Shown in pieces: positions 11,403-21,812 of a stretch of 64,000 nt of DNA; position 1 is the stretch's first letter, and each line of letters begins with the position of its first letter. Under the pieces are notes generated by a model. It made no database searches. It saw only the letters and a program-made list of their open reading frames with translations, and had not been told where the DNA came from. Position numbers and translations under genes: made by a program. Where the stretch lies: contig ML664161.1 in assembly GCA_007570785.1 (NCBI GenBank), forward strand, positions 5,654,723-5,718,722, read 5' to 3'. This stretch comes from Antilocapra americana (taxonomy: Eukaryota; Chordata; Mammalia; Artiodactyla; Antilocapridae).

Positions 11403-11810
11403 GTAGGAATGTCTGGTCTTGTGAGACAACTCTTTAAGTTCTTGAGGTTTCTAATAAGAAATAGAATAAAAGCTGAGTCTGTATTTTTCAAGGTGGGCTT
11501 TTCTGAAGATATAAAGGGCTGTGTGTGTGTGTGTTTGTATATATGTATGTATGTAAACAAGCACAATTGCTTTGACTGATAAATGCATAAGAGAACAAAA
11601 TAAGTGGTACTTAAATCTCCAGCTGTGATCCAAGCGGGGTGAATCCTGATACAGATAAAGCCTTTCTCATCCACTGAGCAAAATGTTGAGTTTGTGTGTG
11701 CAGGTTTGCACACAAGGGCTGGGGTGAATTGATTTGCTCTGCATACTAAAAGAAAAAAGAAAATTAAGCTCTTTGGACAAATAAGGGAGGATGTGAGATA
11801 AAAACCAGAA

Positions 11811-12133
11811 AAGAAAAGGAGAGGATAGAGAGAGGAAAAATGATGGATGAAAAACTTAGGAAATACCCATCCAATGAGTGCTGTGTGTGGATTTTTCATA
11901 GAAACCAATCAAGAGACCACATTTTCTACATGGGCTGATAAAACACAAAAAAAGAAACTGCTTGTACAGTCAAGAAAAGGAGAGGATAGAGAGAGGAGAA
12001 ATGATGCGTGAAAAACTTAGGAAATACCCATCCAATGAGTGCTGTGTGTGTATTTTTCATAGAAACCAATCAAGAGACCACATTTTCTACATGGGCTGAT
12101 AAAACACAAAAAAAAGAAACTGCTTGTACAGTC
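11811..12133. repeat. Recent tandem duplication, 161-base unit
   Basis: Copy one is 11811-11971 and copy two 11972-12133. The copies differ only by a handful of substitutions (for example GGATG versus GCGTG) and one extra A in an A-run. The unit runs from AAGAAAAGGAGAGG to GCTTGTACAGTC. It is not a known repeat to me. Confidence 0.95.
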
Positions 12134-12339
12134 CCAGGAGCTGAAGGCAGAGAGTTATGAAGATGTAAGTCTTATGGGGTTGCCAGAAATCATGGAGAGT
12201 TTATTAGATTCTCACAGAGTGTAGAACTGGGGAGACAGAAAAACCAAGTTTAGTTTTCTCTCTGAGAGGTGCAGGAAAGCTCATGCTCACACCCTAGTTA
12301 TTTATCCCCCAACTTTTATTCATTTATTCAAAATATATG

Positions 12340-12860
12340 TATTAAGTGTTGCAAGACACTGTGCCAGGCTTTATGATATGTTAAGGAAAAAAAAATGAAA
12401 CAGACCCTGGTCCTTCCTTATGGAACTTACAGTCTTGTTCAAAGCAGATATAGGTTACACATGTTGGTAGATATTTCAAGTTAAATCTTAATGTGTGCTT
12501 GGAGGTTGAACCATGAGGGCCATGTAGCCTGTGTGAGCTAGGGAACGACTTGCAGAGAAGTGACCCTTAAGCAGAAACATGCAAAATGGGGGAACATGAA
12601 GCAAGGCAAGAGAGAAGGAAGAGCACTGCAGACTCGAAGCCACATGTGACCCGACTCTGAAGGGAGAAAGAATGAGGGGTCTGCTGCTAGAGCCAAAGGC
12701 AGGGAGATACCAGCGCAATATAAGGTCGGCCAGCACAGGGGCTCATTTCCTGTTACATTTGGGGTTTTTAACCTGACAGCAATGGCAAATCATTGCAGAA
12801 TTTGGGACAAAGATATAAAATCATAGGGGTAGTTTTTAAAAGATCTCTCTAGTCTCTTGA
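12340..12860 (+). repeat. Ancient mammalian interspersed repeat (family not named)
   Basis: Text in the order 'actgtgccaggct', 'agaccctggtccttccttatggaacttacagt', 'agcagaaacatgcaaaa', 'gacagcaatggcaaatcattgcag' and 'agatctctctagtctcttg'. A second diverged copy of the same family is at 47650-48160. I recognise the pattern but not the name. Confidence 0.5.
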
Positions 12861-12975
12861 TTAACCAGATTAGAAGCATCTTAGCTTTGGCAGTCTCCGT
12901 ATCTTACATAACAACAGCTCTAATGAGGTTTGCATGTGGGCAAGTATTCACTTTGTTTGTCTTTCTACCCTCCAG

Positions 12976-13102
12976 GACGCCCAAAAGGAGTCTTTGGGGA
13001 GAATTGCAAGAGGAAATGTAGCTGTGTCAATAATAACCACTGCCACAGGGTATATGGATCCTGTTTGTGCGCCAGGGCTCTATGGGAGGTTTTGCCATTG
13101 GA
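12976..13102 (+). pseudogene. EGFEM1: Laminin-type EGF exon, 2-base deficit
   Basis: The acceptor is TACCCTCCAG and the donor GTAAAT. In the family's phase-1 frame it reads GRPKGVFGENCKRKCSC, then NNNHCHRVYGSCLC, where the first cysteine has become Arg (CGC). The frame then slips: the expected APGLYGRFCHW ending lies one frame over. Length is 127 bases, two fewer than the 129-base unit. Joined after the 131-base exon before it (phase 0), the exon is open throughout, reads non-EGF residues first, and returns to the correct frame at VCAPGLYGRFC. The two defects thus cancel in the transcript, at the cost of about one EGF module. Confidence 0.8.
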
Positions 13103-13340
13103 GTAAATCTAAGGCACTAAATTTTCTCTGTGTGTGACGCCAGAAAGCTCAGAAAATTAATGAAAATATTCAGTGTCAACTTGAAGAAGCATCCAACATC
13201 AGAGTCGTGAGCTTAAGTTTTAATCAGGGTCTTGCTGAAGACTAGAGCCCAGGAGACAGCCAGTCAGTTAGTTCTGAGGAAACTGCTCCAAGGAGGCATG
13301 AGAGAAGCCAATTTATTTATATATATTTGTATCCTCCCTC

Positions 13341-13565
13341 GGGCTTGCCAGGTGGCTCAGTGGGTAAAGAATCTACCTTCAATGCTGGAGATGCAGGAGA
13401 CATGAGTTCCATCCCCGAGTTGGGAAGATTCCCTTGAGGAGGGCATGGCAGTCCACTCCAGCATTCTTGCCTGGAGAATCCCATGGACACAGGAAGCTGG
13501 TGGGCTACAGTCCACTGGCTCACAAAGAATCAGACATGACAGGCGCTGAGCGCGCATGCACATAG
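13341..13565 (+). mobile_element. Bov-tA type SINE
   Basis: A full copy from GGGCTTGCCAGGTGGCTCAG to the GCGCATGCACAT end, with the shared CCACTCCAGCATTCTTGCCTGG body. Confidence 0.92.
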
Positions 13566-13804
13566 TACCTGCCCATACTCATCTAATTTTAGGGTTGACT
13601 TAATTGGCACCACACCTGTTGTGTGATATTATACATTATTCTTTATTTATGTAAAGTAAAATGCCTTATATATTATTAAAGAGGAAATGCAATAATGTGA
13701 AATACCTTGTACATTTTTAGTGTTTTCATCAACTTATATAAATCTGTCTCTCTGTAAATATTTTAAGGTAATTTATAAAAATAAGACTCTACTAAAAAAA
13801 TGTA

Positions 13805-13865
13805 TGTTGTTGCTGAGTTGCAAAGTCATGTCTGACTATATATATAAGTATATATATATATATAA
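13805..13865. repeat. SINE scrap joined to (TA)n
   Basis: 'ttgctgagttgcaaagtcatgtctgac' is the end region of a minus-strand ruminant SINE or BovB copy. It stops at an AT-only tract of about 28 bases. Confidence 0.6.
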
Positions 13866-14736
13866 AAGCATGTTGATAAAAGAATCCGGCTCTTTGAAAT
13901 TCTCCCTGAGATATGCATCTAACCATCTAAGGGCTAGTTTATCCAAAGCACAGAGTGCCTCATCCTGTTTTTCATCCTGAATTTCTCAGGCTTTACTGTT
14001 CATAAGCAACTTCAGTGGGTTAGGACTTAACCCTTGTGGAACAAGACGGTGAGCAGCAGATCTCTGTTCTTTGTTTACATTAGACAAAGGAAGAAAGTAA
14101 AAAGCATAGCGTATTTTAAACGGTCAAATATTCGGGAGTCTTTTTCCCAGTTAGTGCTTACCTTAATTATTGAGAGGGAGATGTTAATAGTTCATTTAAG
14201 TGGACATTCCACAGTTTTTGGAAATTAAACATCAAAAGTCCAATACACCGAGTTCAAGTGCAAAAAAAATTCCCTAAAATGTCTAAATCATGCTATTCAT
14301 TTTGCATTTGTGACCAGCAATCATATACTGTCAAAGATGCAAGAAAAGATGCAAGAAAAGATTGCAAAGATGCCATCACCAATAAGTGTTTCAGCTCATC
14401 AGTAACTTCTAAGCTATTTCCTACTGGGAGAGCTCTGGGCACCCACCTTAACATCCTACCTTGAAACTGTGCAAGTCCCTGTGAACCTGAATGAGTCTGC
14501 ACCTCACTATCCCACATATTCCGTAGTCCACCTTTGAAAGTTCTTCCTGAGTGAACCTCAGTGAACCATGACCTATTTTAAATATCAGAGACCTTTTAGA
14601 GTCTTACATTGTATTTTTAGTTGAATGTCCGTGGACATTATCTATTTCAGAAAAGACATGCCCCTTAAAAACAGACTAAATAGTGAATTCTCCAATAAGA
14701 GAGTCAGTGAAGGCTTCATAGAAAAACAAGCCTGAG
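13866..14736. other. Intron, no feature recognised
   Basis: Unique sequence with a short 'aagatgcaag' repetition at about 14334-14360. No exon is seen. Confidence 0.4.
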
Positions 14737-14737
14737 T

Positions 14738-14998
14738 CTGAAGCTCCAATACTTTGGCCACCCAATAGGAAGAGCTGACTTATTGGAAAAGACCCTGATG
14801 CTGGGAAAGACTGAGGGCAGGAGGAGAAGAGAGCCGCAGAGGATGCATCTCATCTGTGATGCCTCTCATCAGTTAAATAGCATCACTGACTCAACGGATA
14901 TGAATTTGAGCAAACTCCAGGAGACAGTGGAGGACAGAGGAGCCTGGTATGCCACAGTCCATGAAGTCACAAAGAGTCGGACATGATAGCAGTGAACA
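14738..14998 (+). mobile_element. BovB LINE 3' end
   Basis: It matches the 3' part of the BovB copy at 56650-56880: CTGAAGCTCCAATACTTTGG, GGAAAAGACCCTGATGCTGG, GGCAGGAGGAGAAGAG, ATCACTGACTCAACGG and ACAAAGAGTCGGACATGA. It is 5'-truncated and the remaining C-terminal frame is broken. Confidence 0.9.
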
Positions 14999-15429
14999 GC
15001 CACAATGTGAGAAAAGGAACGGACAAGGAACAGAGAACATAAGGGGAGAAGACATGGGTAAATGAGAACATTGCAGGTGCTAACGGTGTATTCCAGAGCA
15101 CTGGATACCTCCTAGAACAAACCTAGAAACAAAGATAGCATCATTTCTGTTATTGTTCCAAGGTAAGAGGATATCCCACCTTTGTAAGTAATAATTCTTG
15201 AATTTTTCATAAGCTAATATCAGATATTTTGGTGAAAAACATTCAAATCATAACCCATCTGCTCAAAAATTTAAAAAGCAGATGGTGGTGGTGGCAATGG
15301 TGGTTAGTATTTGGAATGTGATCCTCTTTAGAAAAAACATACACATTCCAGGTCTTCAGGACTCCTATTGCTCAGACTTGAGGCTTCCTTTATTAATACC
15401 ATTCCTGGCCCTAAGAGGCTTGAATTTGC

Positions 15430-15915
15430 AACCCTATATTAGTTTTCTAGTCCTGTCACAGTGAAGTACCACAAATTGAGTGCTTTAAACAGCAGAAATT
15501 TATTGCCTCACAGTTCTGGAGGCTGGAAGTCTGGGATCAAGGTGCTGGCAGGCCACATTCCTCTGCAGGCACCAGGGGAGGAACAGCGCCAGGCCTCTCC
15601 CCTAGCTTCCTGTACTTCCTTGACTTGTGACAACAGAACTCCAGGATTCTCATGGCATTCTCCCTCTGTGAGTGCCTCTTGTCCAAATTTCTCCTATTTA
15701 TAAGGACAGTAGTCATATCAGATTGTAAGTCCAGCCCACTTCGGTATGACCTCACCTTAATGAATTATGTGTGCAGCAGCACAATTTCAAATACGACCTC
15801 ACCTTAACTAATTATATCACCAAAGACATAATTTCCAAATGAGGTCAAATTCAGAGGTACTAAAGGGAAGTACTTAAACATGTGCATTTTTGGAGGACAG
15901 GTTTCAATGCATGGC
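15430..15915. repeat. Ancient mammalian interspersed repeat (family not named)
   Basis: It carries the well-known text 'gcagaaatttattgcctcac', 'agttctggaggctggaagtc', 'atcaaggtgctggcaggcc', 'tataaggacagtagtcatatc', 'tatgacctcaccttaa' and 'atttccaaatgaggtcaaat'. An internal block 'acctcaccttaa(t/c)' occurs twice. It is a common eutherian repeat that I cannot name with certainty. Confidence 0.6.
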
Positions 15916-17205
15916 AAACCCTGAGAAAATGCTAGATTGCCAACAAAAGATTTCTTCTTCCACTTTTTCCTTCCCCAGTGCCGTGTTCTTAACATACTCA
16001 ATTGTCACATTTAAGTGTTCCATGGTATGAGTTTTCCACTGAATCCCTTTTCTACAAGCTGAACCAGAAAGAGTAGGGCCTGGAAACCAACCTAGGAAAA
16101 TGAGCGCTGGAGAGTGAGCAAGAAGCCCACATCAAGGAAGACAATAGCTCTGAAAGTTGCGGAGGATTGGTGGGTCTAGGAAAGAACTCAACACTTAGAA
16201 GATGCAGGAAAGATGAGGAGGTATTATTCAAATAGGATACTATTAATAGTGAAAATGGGCCCTGTTGATAATTCTGTTCTGCTTCAAGGGGTAACTCTGT
16301 CTGTCCCTGGTAACTAAAACAAAGACCACCCTCCATGGTGGGCTATAACCACCACTTCAGATTACCTCTGCTAATAATAGCACACATTAGCAGATGCTCG
16401 TAATTTCCATCTATCAGAAAGTCAAGTGGTTTATTTTGTTCTCACCAAGTAGTTTTCCACAGCAAAGCCTATGCAGGTATGTAATACAATTTGAGCCTGG
16501 AGGGCACTTGAAAGATCTTTTATTTGAATCCCTTAGACTCCTGCAATATGGAGAGAAAAATTGTCAGTTATATTTTGGAAAGGAAATTGAAGCACTATAA
16601 CTCCTCAAAAAGATAACTAAGATAACGGTATGTTTTCCTGAATGCAAAGGTGGGACTTTCTCAAATTAGAATTCCTGTGCTGAATAGCATCCCTAAAACT
16701 CAACAGCATGGGGAAAATGAGGAAGGAAAGGCAAGCACCATTTGCCAAAGATGTGGCCAAGATAATGGTGTTGTCAGGATGAAAGTTTTGTGTCATCTAC
16801 ATGATGCAGAATTACTGCAGATTACCAGATAATGAAAGGGAATGAAAACAATGGCGAGCCTTCCCGTCAGTGCTTGTCTATCATTGCCAAGCTGCGACAG
16901 GATGGATATGGTGCCTGGAGAATACAAACTGCAGGCACCAATGGAGCACATTGAGAAGCAATTTCTCTCCCAGAAGCACCAAAGCCTTTTAAGTAGTGCA
17001 GGCTTCACTGTTCACATCCAGTTGCCAAAAAGCAAATGAATTGCTTGATTTGAAAGACATTTGTTTCCCTATTTTTTGGCAGCCAGGATGATCCCCTTGT
17101 TTTTCCCATAATCAGGCCCCACAGAACTACATGCCTGTGCACTCACAATGTAAAAGAAGCAAAGCATGGTTTTCAGGTGACCGCTTTGCCTCAGTCTGCT
17201 TGCAG
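15916..17205. other. Intron, no feature recognised
   Basis: Unique intron upstream of the frameshifted EGF exon. I see no convincing exon or repeat. Confidence 0.4.
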
Positions 17206-17339
17206 ACTGTCCCAAGGGGGCCTATGAGCTGGCTGCTCTTCAGAATGTCAGTGTGTGAAGGAGAACACCCTGGAATGCAGTGCCAGAAATGGCAGTTGCA
17301 CCTGCAAATCTGGTTACCAAGGCAACAGATGCCAGAGAG
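17206..17339 (+). pseudogene. EGFEM1: Laminin-type EGF exon with frameshift and stop
   Basis: The acceptor is TCTGCTTGCAG and the donor GTACAA. The normal phase-1 entry gives DCPKGAYELAAL, then runs out of frame into TGA at 17256-17258. One frame over, the rest of the module is perfect: SECQCVKENTLEC, then SARNGSCTCKSGYQGNRC and QR. Length is 134 bases, one short of a multiple of three. Nearby alternative acceptors at 17176 and 17194 do not restore the frame. Skipping the exon would also break the frame. This is the clearest disabling lesion in the locus and the main reason to call it a pseudogene or truncated gene. A sequencing error of one base is the other explanation. Confidence 0.82.
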
Positions 17340-17439
17340 GTACAATCTGATGAAAAATTTTCTTTCTTCTCTAATAACAATGCTCTGCTTTAGTTTAGCA
17401 CCATCCGATCATTAATTAGTTACTCCACCCCACGCAGGT

Positions 17440-17520
17440 CCTTGAGAACTCAGTAAACTTATTGGTCCCTTATTTGCAGGTGAGGAAACTGAGACGGGGG
17501 TCAATAAAGCCATTTAACCT
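17440..17520 (+). repeat. MIR core fragment
   Basis: 'ttatttgcaggtgaggaaactgagac' is the conserved MIR core. The flanks are too diverged to extend it. Confidence 0.5.
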
Positions 17521-19870
17521 TGTCTTCTTAGCCTGTGATGTTAGCTGTCCCCTTGCTGGCTTGAGCAAGGGAAGAAAGGTCACATTGCAGAGAATCTTAT
17601 TAGAAGATGAGAGCTGGCCAATCACTTCTTTGAGCTGAGTTAATCAAGTAAGGGCTGCTAGCTTTCAAAGTGAAAGAATCGTTTTCTTTATATCTAAAGC
17701 TAGACTGTTCAAACAAATGCAAGGAAGCCACAGAAACATTTTAAAATTTTTAAACATGGTTATTAATGTGCTCCTCTCTCAAATCTTTGTAAATAATTTC
17801 TTTATAAATCTATAAGCACAAAAGTTTGTGTGCAGCATAAATCCAATGATAAGTAATATGTATATATACTTGCATGTGTAGGTACATATAAAATTTGGAA
17901 AAAGGTATTCCAAGATATTAATAACGGCTTTCTCTGGATTGTGGACTCATGGAATGCTTCTCCTAAGGCATCTGCATGGCTCTCTCATTTTCTCAAAATG
18001 GATTGTGTTACCTTTTTAGTGAATCTTATCAGTTCCGTGCTACTCAAAATTGCAACCTGCAAGTCTCCTTGAACTTTTGCATTTTTCCAAAGTGCTTACC
18101 ATCATCTAACATATCATATTTTCTAATTATTATTATGTCGAATGTTTATTGCCTGCACACTTGCTGCTGGAAGTCCCAACAAGGGAAGGGTAGCTATTTA
18201 TTTATTTTTTACCAAAGTATTCCCAGACTACTAAAGTAATCAGGACATATAGAGGTTGCTCAATAATTACTATATTTTCTTAAAGATATAAATGTGATTC
18301 AATACTTTTTATTCTTTTTCTCTTGTTATTATACATTATGAATTAAGCAGTTCTTACTATTTTCTTTAGGGGAAATTATCACAGTGTTTATTTCTTTTTA
18401 GCATATAGCAGGTCTGAACATATAAGTACAGTTATCATAACTAATGGCAAGTGAACTTTTTGCCTGTGACATGATCCAAAGCAATCTTGTTTAAAATCAG
18501 GAGGAGATAATAGATTTGAATGGAAACCATCATACTATTGGGTCCACTTACAGAGGCTGGGCCTGGGGTGGAAGGTTGTCCTTGACTCTTGTATATTATA
18601 CATTGCCCTTACATTATCATCTTCACAGGGTCTGCATGGTTTGTCCAAGCTGACTGAAAGGGAATAAGGGTCTTCCAGGTTGACCTGTGGCTGTGGACCC
18701 TGTTGTGGAACCAGAGTATGTAAACAGCAATGTTTATCAAGATTTTGTAGAGATTAGGGCTTTTTATGTAGCTGAATTGTGACTTTCTAGATAATGAGGA
18801 AGAGAACTTGAGGGAACAGAAGGCTGACATTATACAAATGCACTGAACATGGTATGAGAGTGGGTCCCATTCCAATATCTAAACTTCCTTCTGCTTCAAC
18901 TGATTTTAAGCCTAGAGTCAACCCCTCTTTCATTTCCCTACTAGAGAAGTTGTGCCCTACAAGTCAACACATGGGAGACAATATCATATATACACACCTG
19001 GGTAAATTTAATTTATTCTGATAACATTTTCTCAAAGCAACTGCCAAATATACTATATTAGAAAATGCTTTTGAGATTCCCACTGTGAAGGAAAATGAGT
19101 TGAAAGTATATGTAAATCATCAAAATAGAGAGGTCACCATAATCTCAGGAAAACATATTATTTTTTAATCAGATAACTTTGTCCAATTCTGATATTTTTG
19201 TCTAACCACAAAATGAAATTATGACTCAGACTGGAGCGGGTGAACAGGATCACCATGATTGGCAGCTAAAATCAAGGCAAGAAAAGCTCTCCAAGTGCTG
19301 TTCATGATGAAAATCAGGCCTGTTGTTCTTCTTTCTCTTTTTTCAAAGACTGAAGTAGCCCAAGTGCTCCTAGAGCCAGGCATATCTTTAAAAATCTTGA
19401 CTCCAGACTGGTGTCTAGATTGCAGATGAATAGTTAATTAAAGACTGTAAATTGTTTCAATGACACTAATGAACAGAGCTCTCCATAATCAGCACCAGGC
19501 CTTATTTAGTCCATCAGTGATGACTTTTAAGAGCAGTAGAGCTGGTTTCTACACTAATCTGTGAAATAGCAAAAAAGAGAGCGGGGGTGGTGCGGGGAAA
19601 CAGAGTCTTTGCCTTGAGTTGATTAGTTTGTAGCCTGGGGTATTTTGGACCCCAGGTGCAGACAGACTTAGCTGTGGAGGACTCTGGCCCAGCAAGTCTC
19701 TGGAGTCTCTCTAGGGAGGCCTGTTCAGCCTTTGTGTCACCATTAAGAGGACCGATTTTTCTTAGACTAGTTCCATATTGATGAGCTTGAAATTTTGAAC
19801 ACTGATAGAATCCTAAGAGCCTGTTAATTGACTTGAAAAATGCTGAGTACTAGTAGTATCATCACAGAAG
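17521..19870. other. Intron, no feature recognised
   Basis: Unique AT-rich intron. No exon with EGF spacing and no clear repeat is found. Confidence 0.4.
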
Positions 19871-19879
19871 TTGGGCGCA

Positions 19880-20100
19880 GTGACTGAGAGCACCAATTTT
19901 GCAAGCCAGTTCTGGATTCCAGTACTGACTTTGCTACTTGTTAACCATGATCCAGAAAAAGTCAATTAACCCCTCCAAGTCTTAGTTTCTTGTGTAAGTG
20001 GAGATAAAGTTGCTTTGTCATATAGGGACTTTAATGAAAATGTCAGCTAATTTATGTAAAATGCTTGGCACAGAAGAAGTTATCAATAGATAATAGCCAA
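19880..20100 (+). repeat. MIR, near full length
   Basis: The order 'gagagcaccaattttgcaagcc', 'ctgactttgctacttgttaacc', 'ccctccaagtcttagtttc', 'gtggagataaa' and 'tttatgtaaaatgcttggcacag' follows the MIR consensus. Confidence 0.75.
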
Positions 20101-20775
20101 GAATGGTATGAACATCCTAAAATAATTACTAATTCTGTTATTCAGAAGTTCTGCCCAAGACTTGAAGATACTTCACAGTCAAATTTGGTTTTATGTAGCT
20201 TTCTATAATTATCACATGTTTAAGAAAGTCTCACTGTTTTCCTTGTGTTAAAAGCATACTTTCCACCAGGTTTTAAATTCCAGTGGTTTCAGTGGAGCCT
20301 GAAACCTCTAACTGAGCCCTCAGTGGTCCCTGCAGTATCAGCCATCCTTTTCTAGCTCAAGAACATTCAACAAAGGAGCACAAGTCTCTCTATCTCCCCC
20401 TTATGCATTGCACACTCTTATAAAATACAGAAATTACAAACCTCTGGAATGATTATTCTGGCTTAGAAAATAAGCAAAGACTGGGGAAAGAGGGTTCAGG
20501 TGGAACAAATCCCAAGCACTGTACCTTCCAAGCTTCCTTTATAAATTTCATCTCATTTCAGATTTTGTTCTGTGCAACTGCCTCCAAAAATATACATCAA
20601 AATTGCTTCCATTGTTACTGTCTGAAAACCCACATTTTCAGCAAAAAGTCAACCTCTGTATGTGTGTTTCCAAAGTGACAAGATATGGCCTCATGTTGAT
20701 TTCTTCATGGAATATTTTGAAAGTGTGATAATTCCTTAGGGGCTACTCTGAACGTTTCTTTCTTTGCAGCTCAGT

Positions 20776-20825
20776 CACACACACACACAGACACACATAC
20801 ACACACACATAGACACACACACACA
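20776..20825. repeat. Imperfect (CA)n microsatellite
   Basis: CACA runs interrupted by GA and TA steps. Confidence 0.92.
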
Positions 20826-20931
20826 TTTTCCTATTCACTTAGGCAACAGCAGAAATCTGGGACCACCTTGAGATTTATTACAAGATGGTAATAAATAGCT
20901 CCTTTCTTTCTTTCTCATTTTATTTTACAAG

Positions 20932-21063
20932 CCTGCCCTCATGGCCTCTGGGGACCAGTGTGCCAATTCTTCTGTGGACCCTGTGAGAATGAAGGTCAGT
21001 GCAACAAAGAAACTGGAAACTTTGACTGTCTTCTTGGTTACATGGGAAAAGCCCGCACCCTAT
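20932..21063 (+). CDS. EGFEM1: Laminin-type EGF exon, open, last cysteine lost
   Basis: The acceptor is CATTTTATTTTACAAG and the donor GTAAGC. Length is 132 bases, phase 1-1. The product is ACPHGLWGPVCQFFC, then GPCENEGQCNKETGNFDC and LLGYMGKART. The module keeps most cysteines, but the closing one is CGC (Arg) where TGC is expected, and the fifth-sixth pair is thinned. No stop codon occurs inside the exon itself. In the gene it lies downstream of the TGA at 17256, so it would be translated only if that lesion is bypassed or is an error. Confidence 0.78.
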
Positions 21064-21387
21064 GTAAGCTATTAACCTAGACTAGATGACCAACAAAGTT
21101 ATTAAAGTTGCTAGCTTTATAAATGCTTTTTTAAAACTGCTCTGTGAGGTACAGTGTAAGAGTGTATGTTTTAATTATCTGTTGTAATAAAAAAAAAACC
21201 AAACCTCAATATTTGGTAACAAATCCTGCCAACAACAACTTTTAATTTGATTCTTTGGATTGATAAGATGATTCTCCCTCTTGTCTCACCTGCAGTCACT
21301 AGTGGCTGCTTCTAGCTAGTAGATCAGCTGGGAGCAAAGATATCTAGCCTTTCCTGTACATAGCATTTCCACAAGGTTACCCTTGTT

Positions 21388-21812
21388 GCTGTTGTTCAGT
21401 TGCTAAATCATATCTGACTCTTTGTGAGCCCATGGACTACAGCCTGCCAGACCTTCTTCTCCCTCACTATCTCCTGGAGTTTGCCCAAGTTCATGTCCAT
21501 TGAGCCAGTGATGCCAATCAACTATCTCATCCACTGTTGCCCTCTCCTCCTGCTCTCAATCTTTCCCAGCATTAGGATCTTTTCCAATGAGTCACCTCTT
21601 TGCATCAGGTGGCTGAAGTACTGGAGTTTCAGCTTCAGCATCAGTTCTTCCAGTGAGGATTCAGGGTTGATTCCCTTTAAGATTGACTGGTTTGATCTCC
21701 TTGCTGTCCAAGTGACTCTCAAGAGTCTTCTCCAACAGCACAGTTTAAAGGCACCAATTCTTTAGCCCTCAGTCTTCTTTGTGGTCCAACTTTCACATCT
21801 GTACATGAGTGC
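21388..21812 (-). mobile_element. BovB LINE 3' end, minus strand
   Basis: Read on the minus strand it gives the BovB C-terminal frame and 3' end: ...RVTWTARRSNQSILKGINPE..., KLKLQYFSHLM and KILMLGKIESRRRG. It matches the copies at 39350 and 56500. Truncated at its 5' end and frameshifted. Confidence 0.92.

Noticed and set aside
11321..11908. 195-residue minus-strand open frame
   Set aside because: It overlaps a plus-strand EGF exon, a (TG)n run and the tandem duplication, has no recognisable domain, and low-complexity segments dominate.
17529..17600. CTTCTTAG followed by CCTGTGATGTTAGC, an EGF-like start
   Set aside because: The reading has only two cysteines and then departs from any EGF pattern; it adjoins a MIR fragment.
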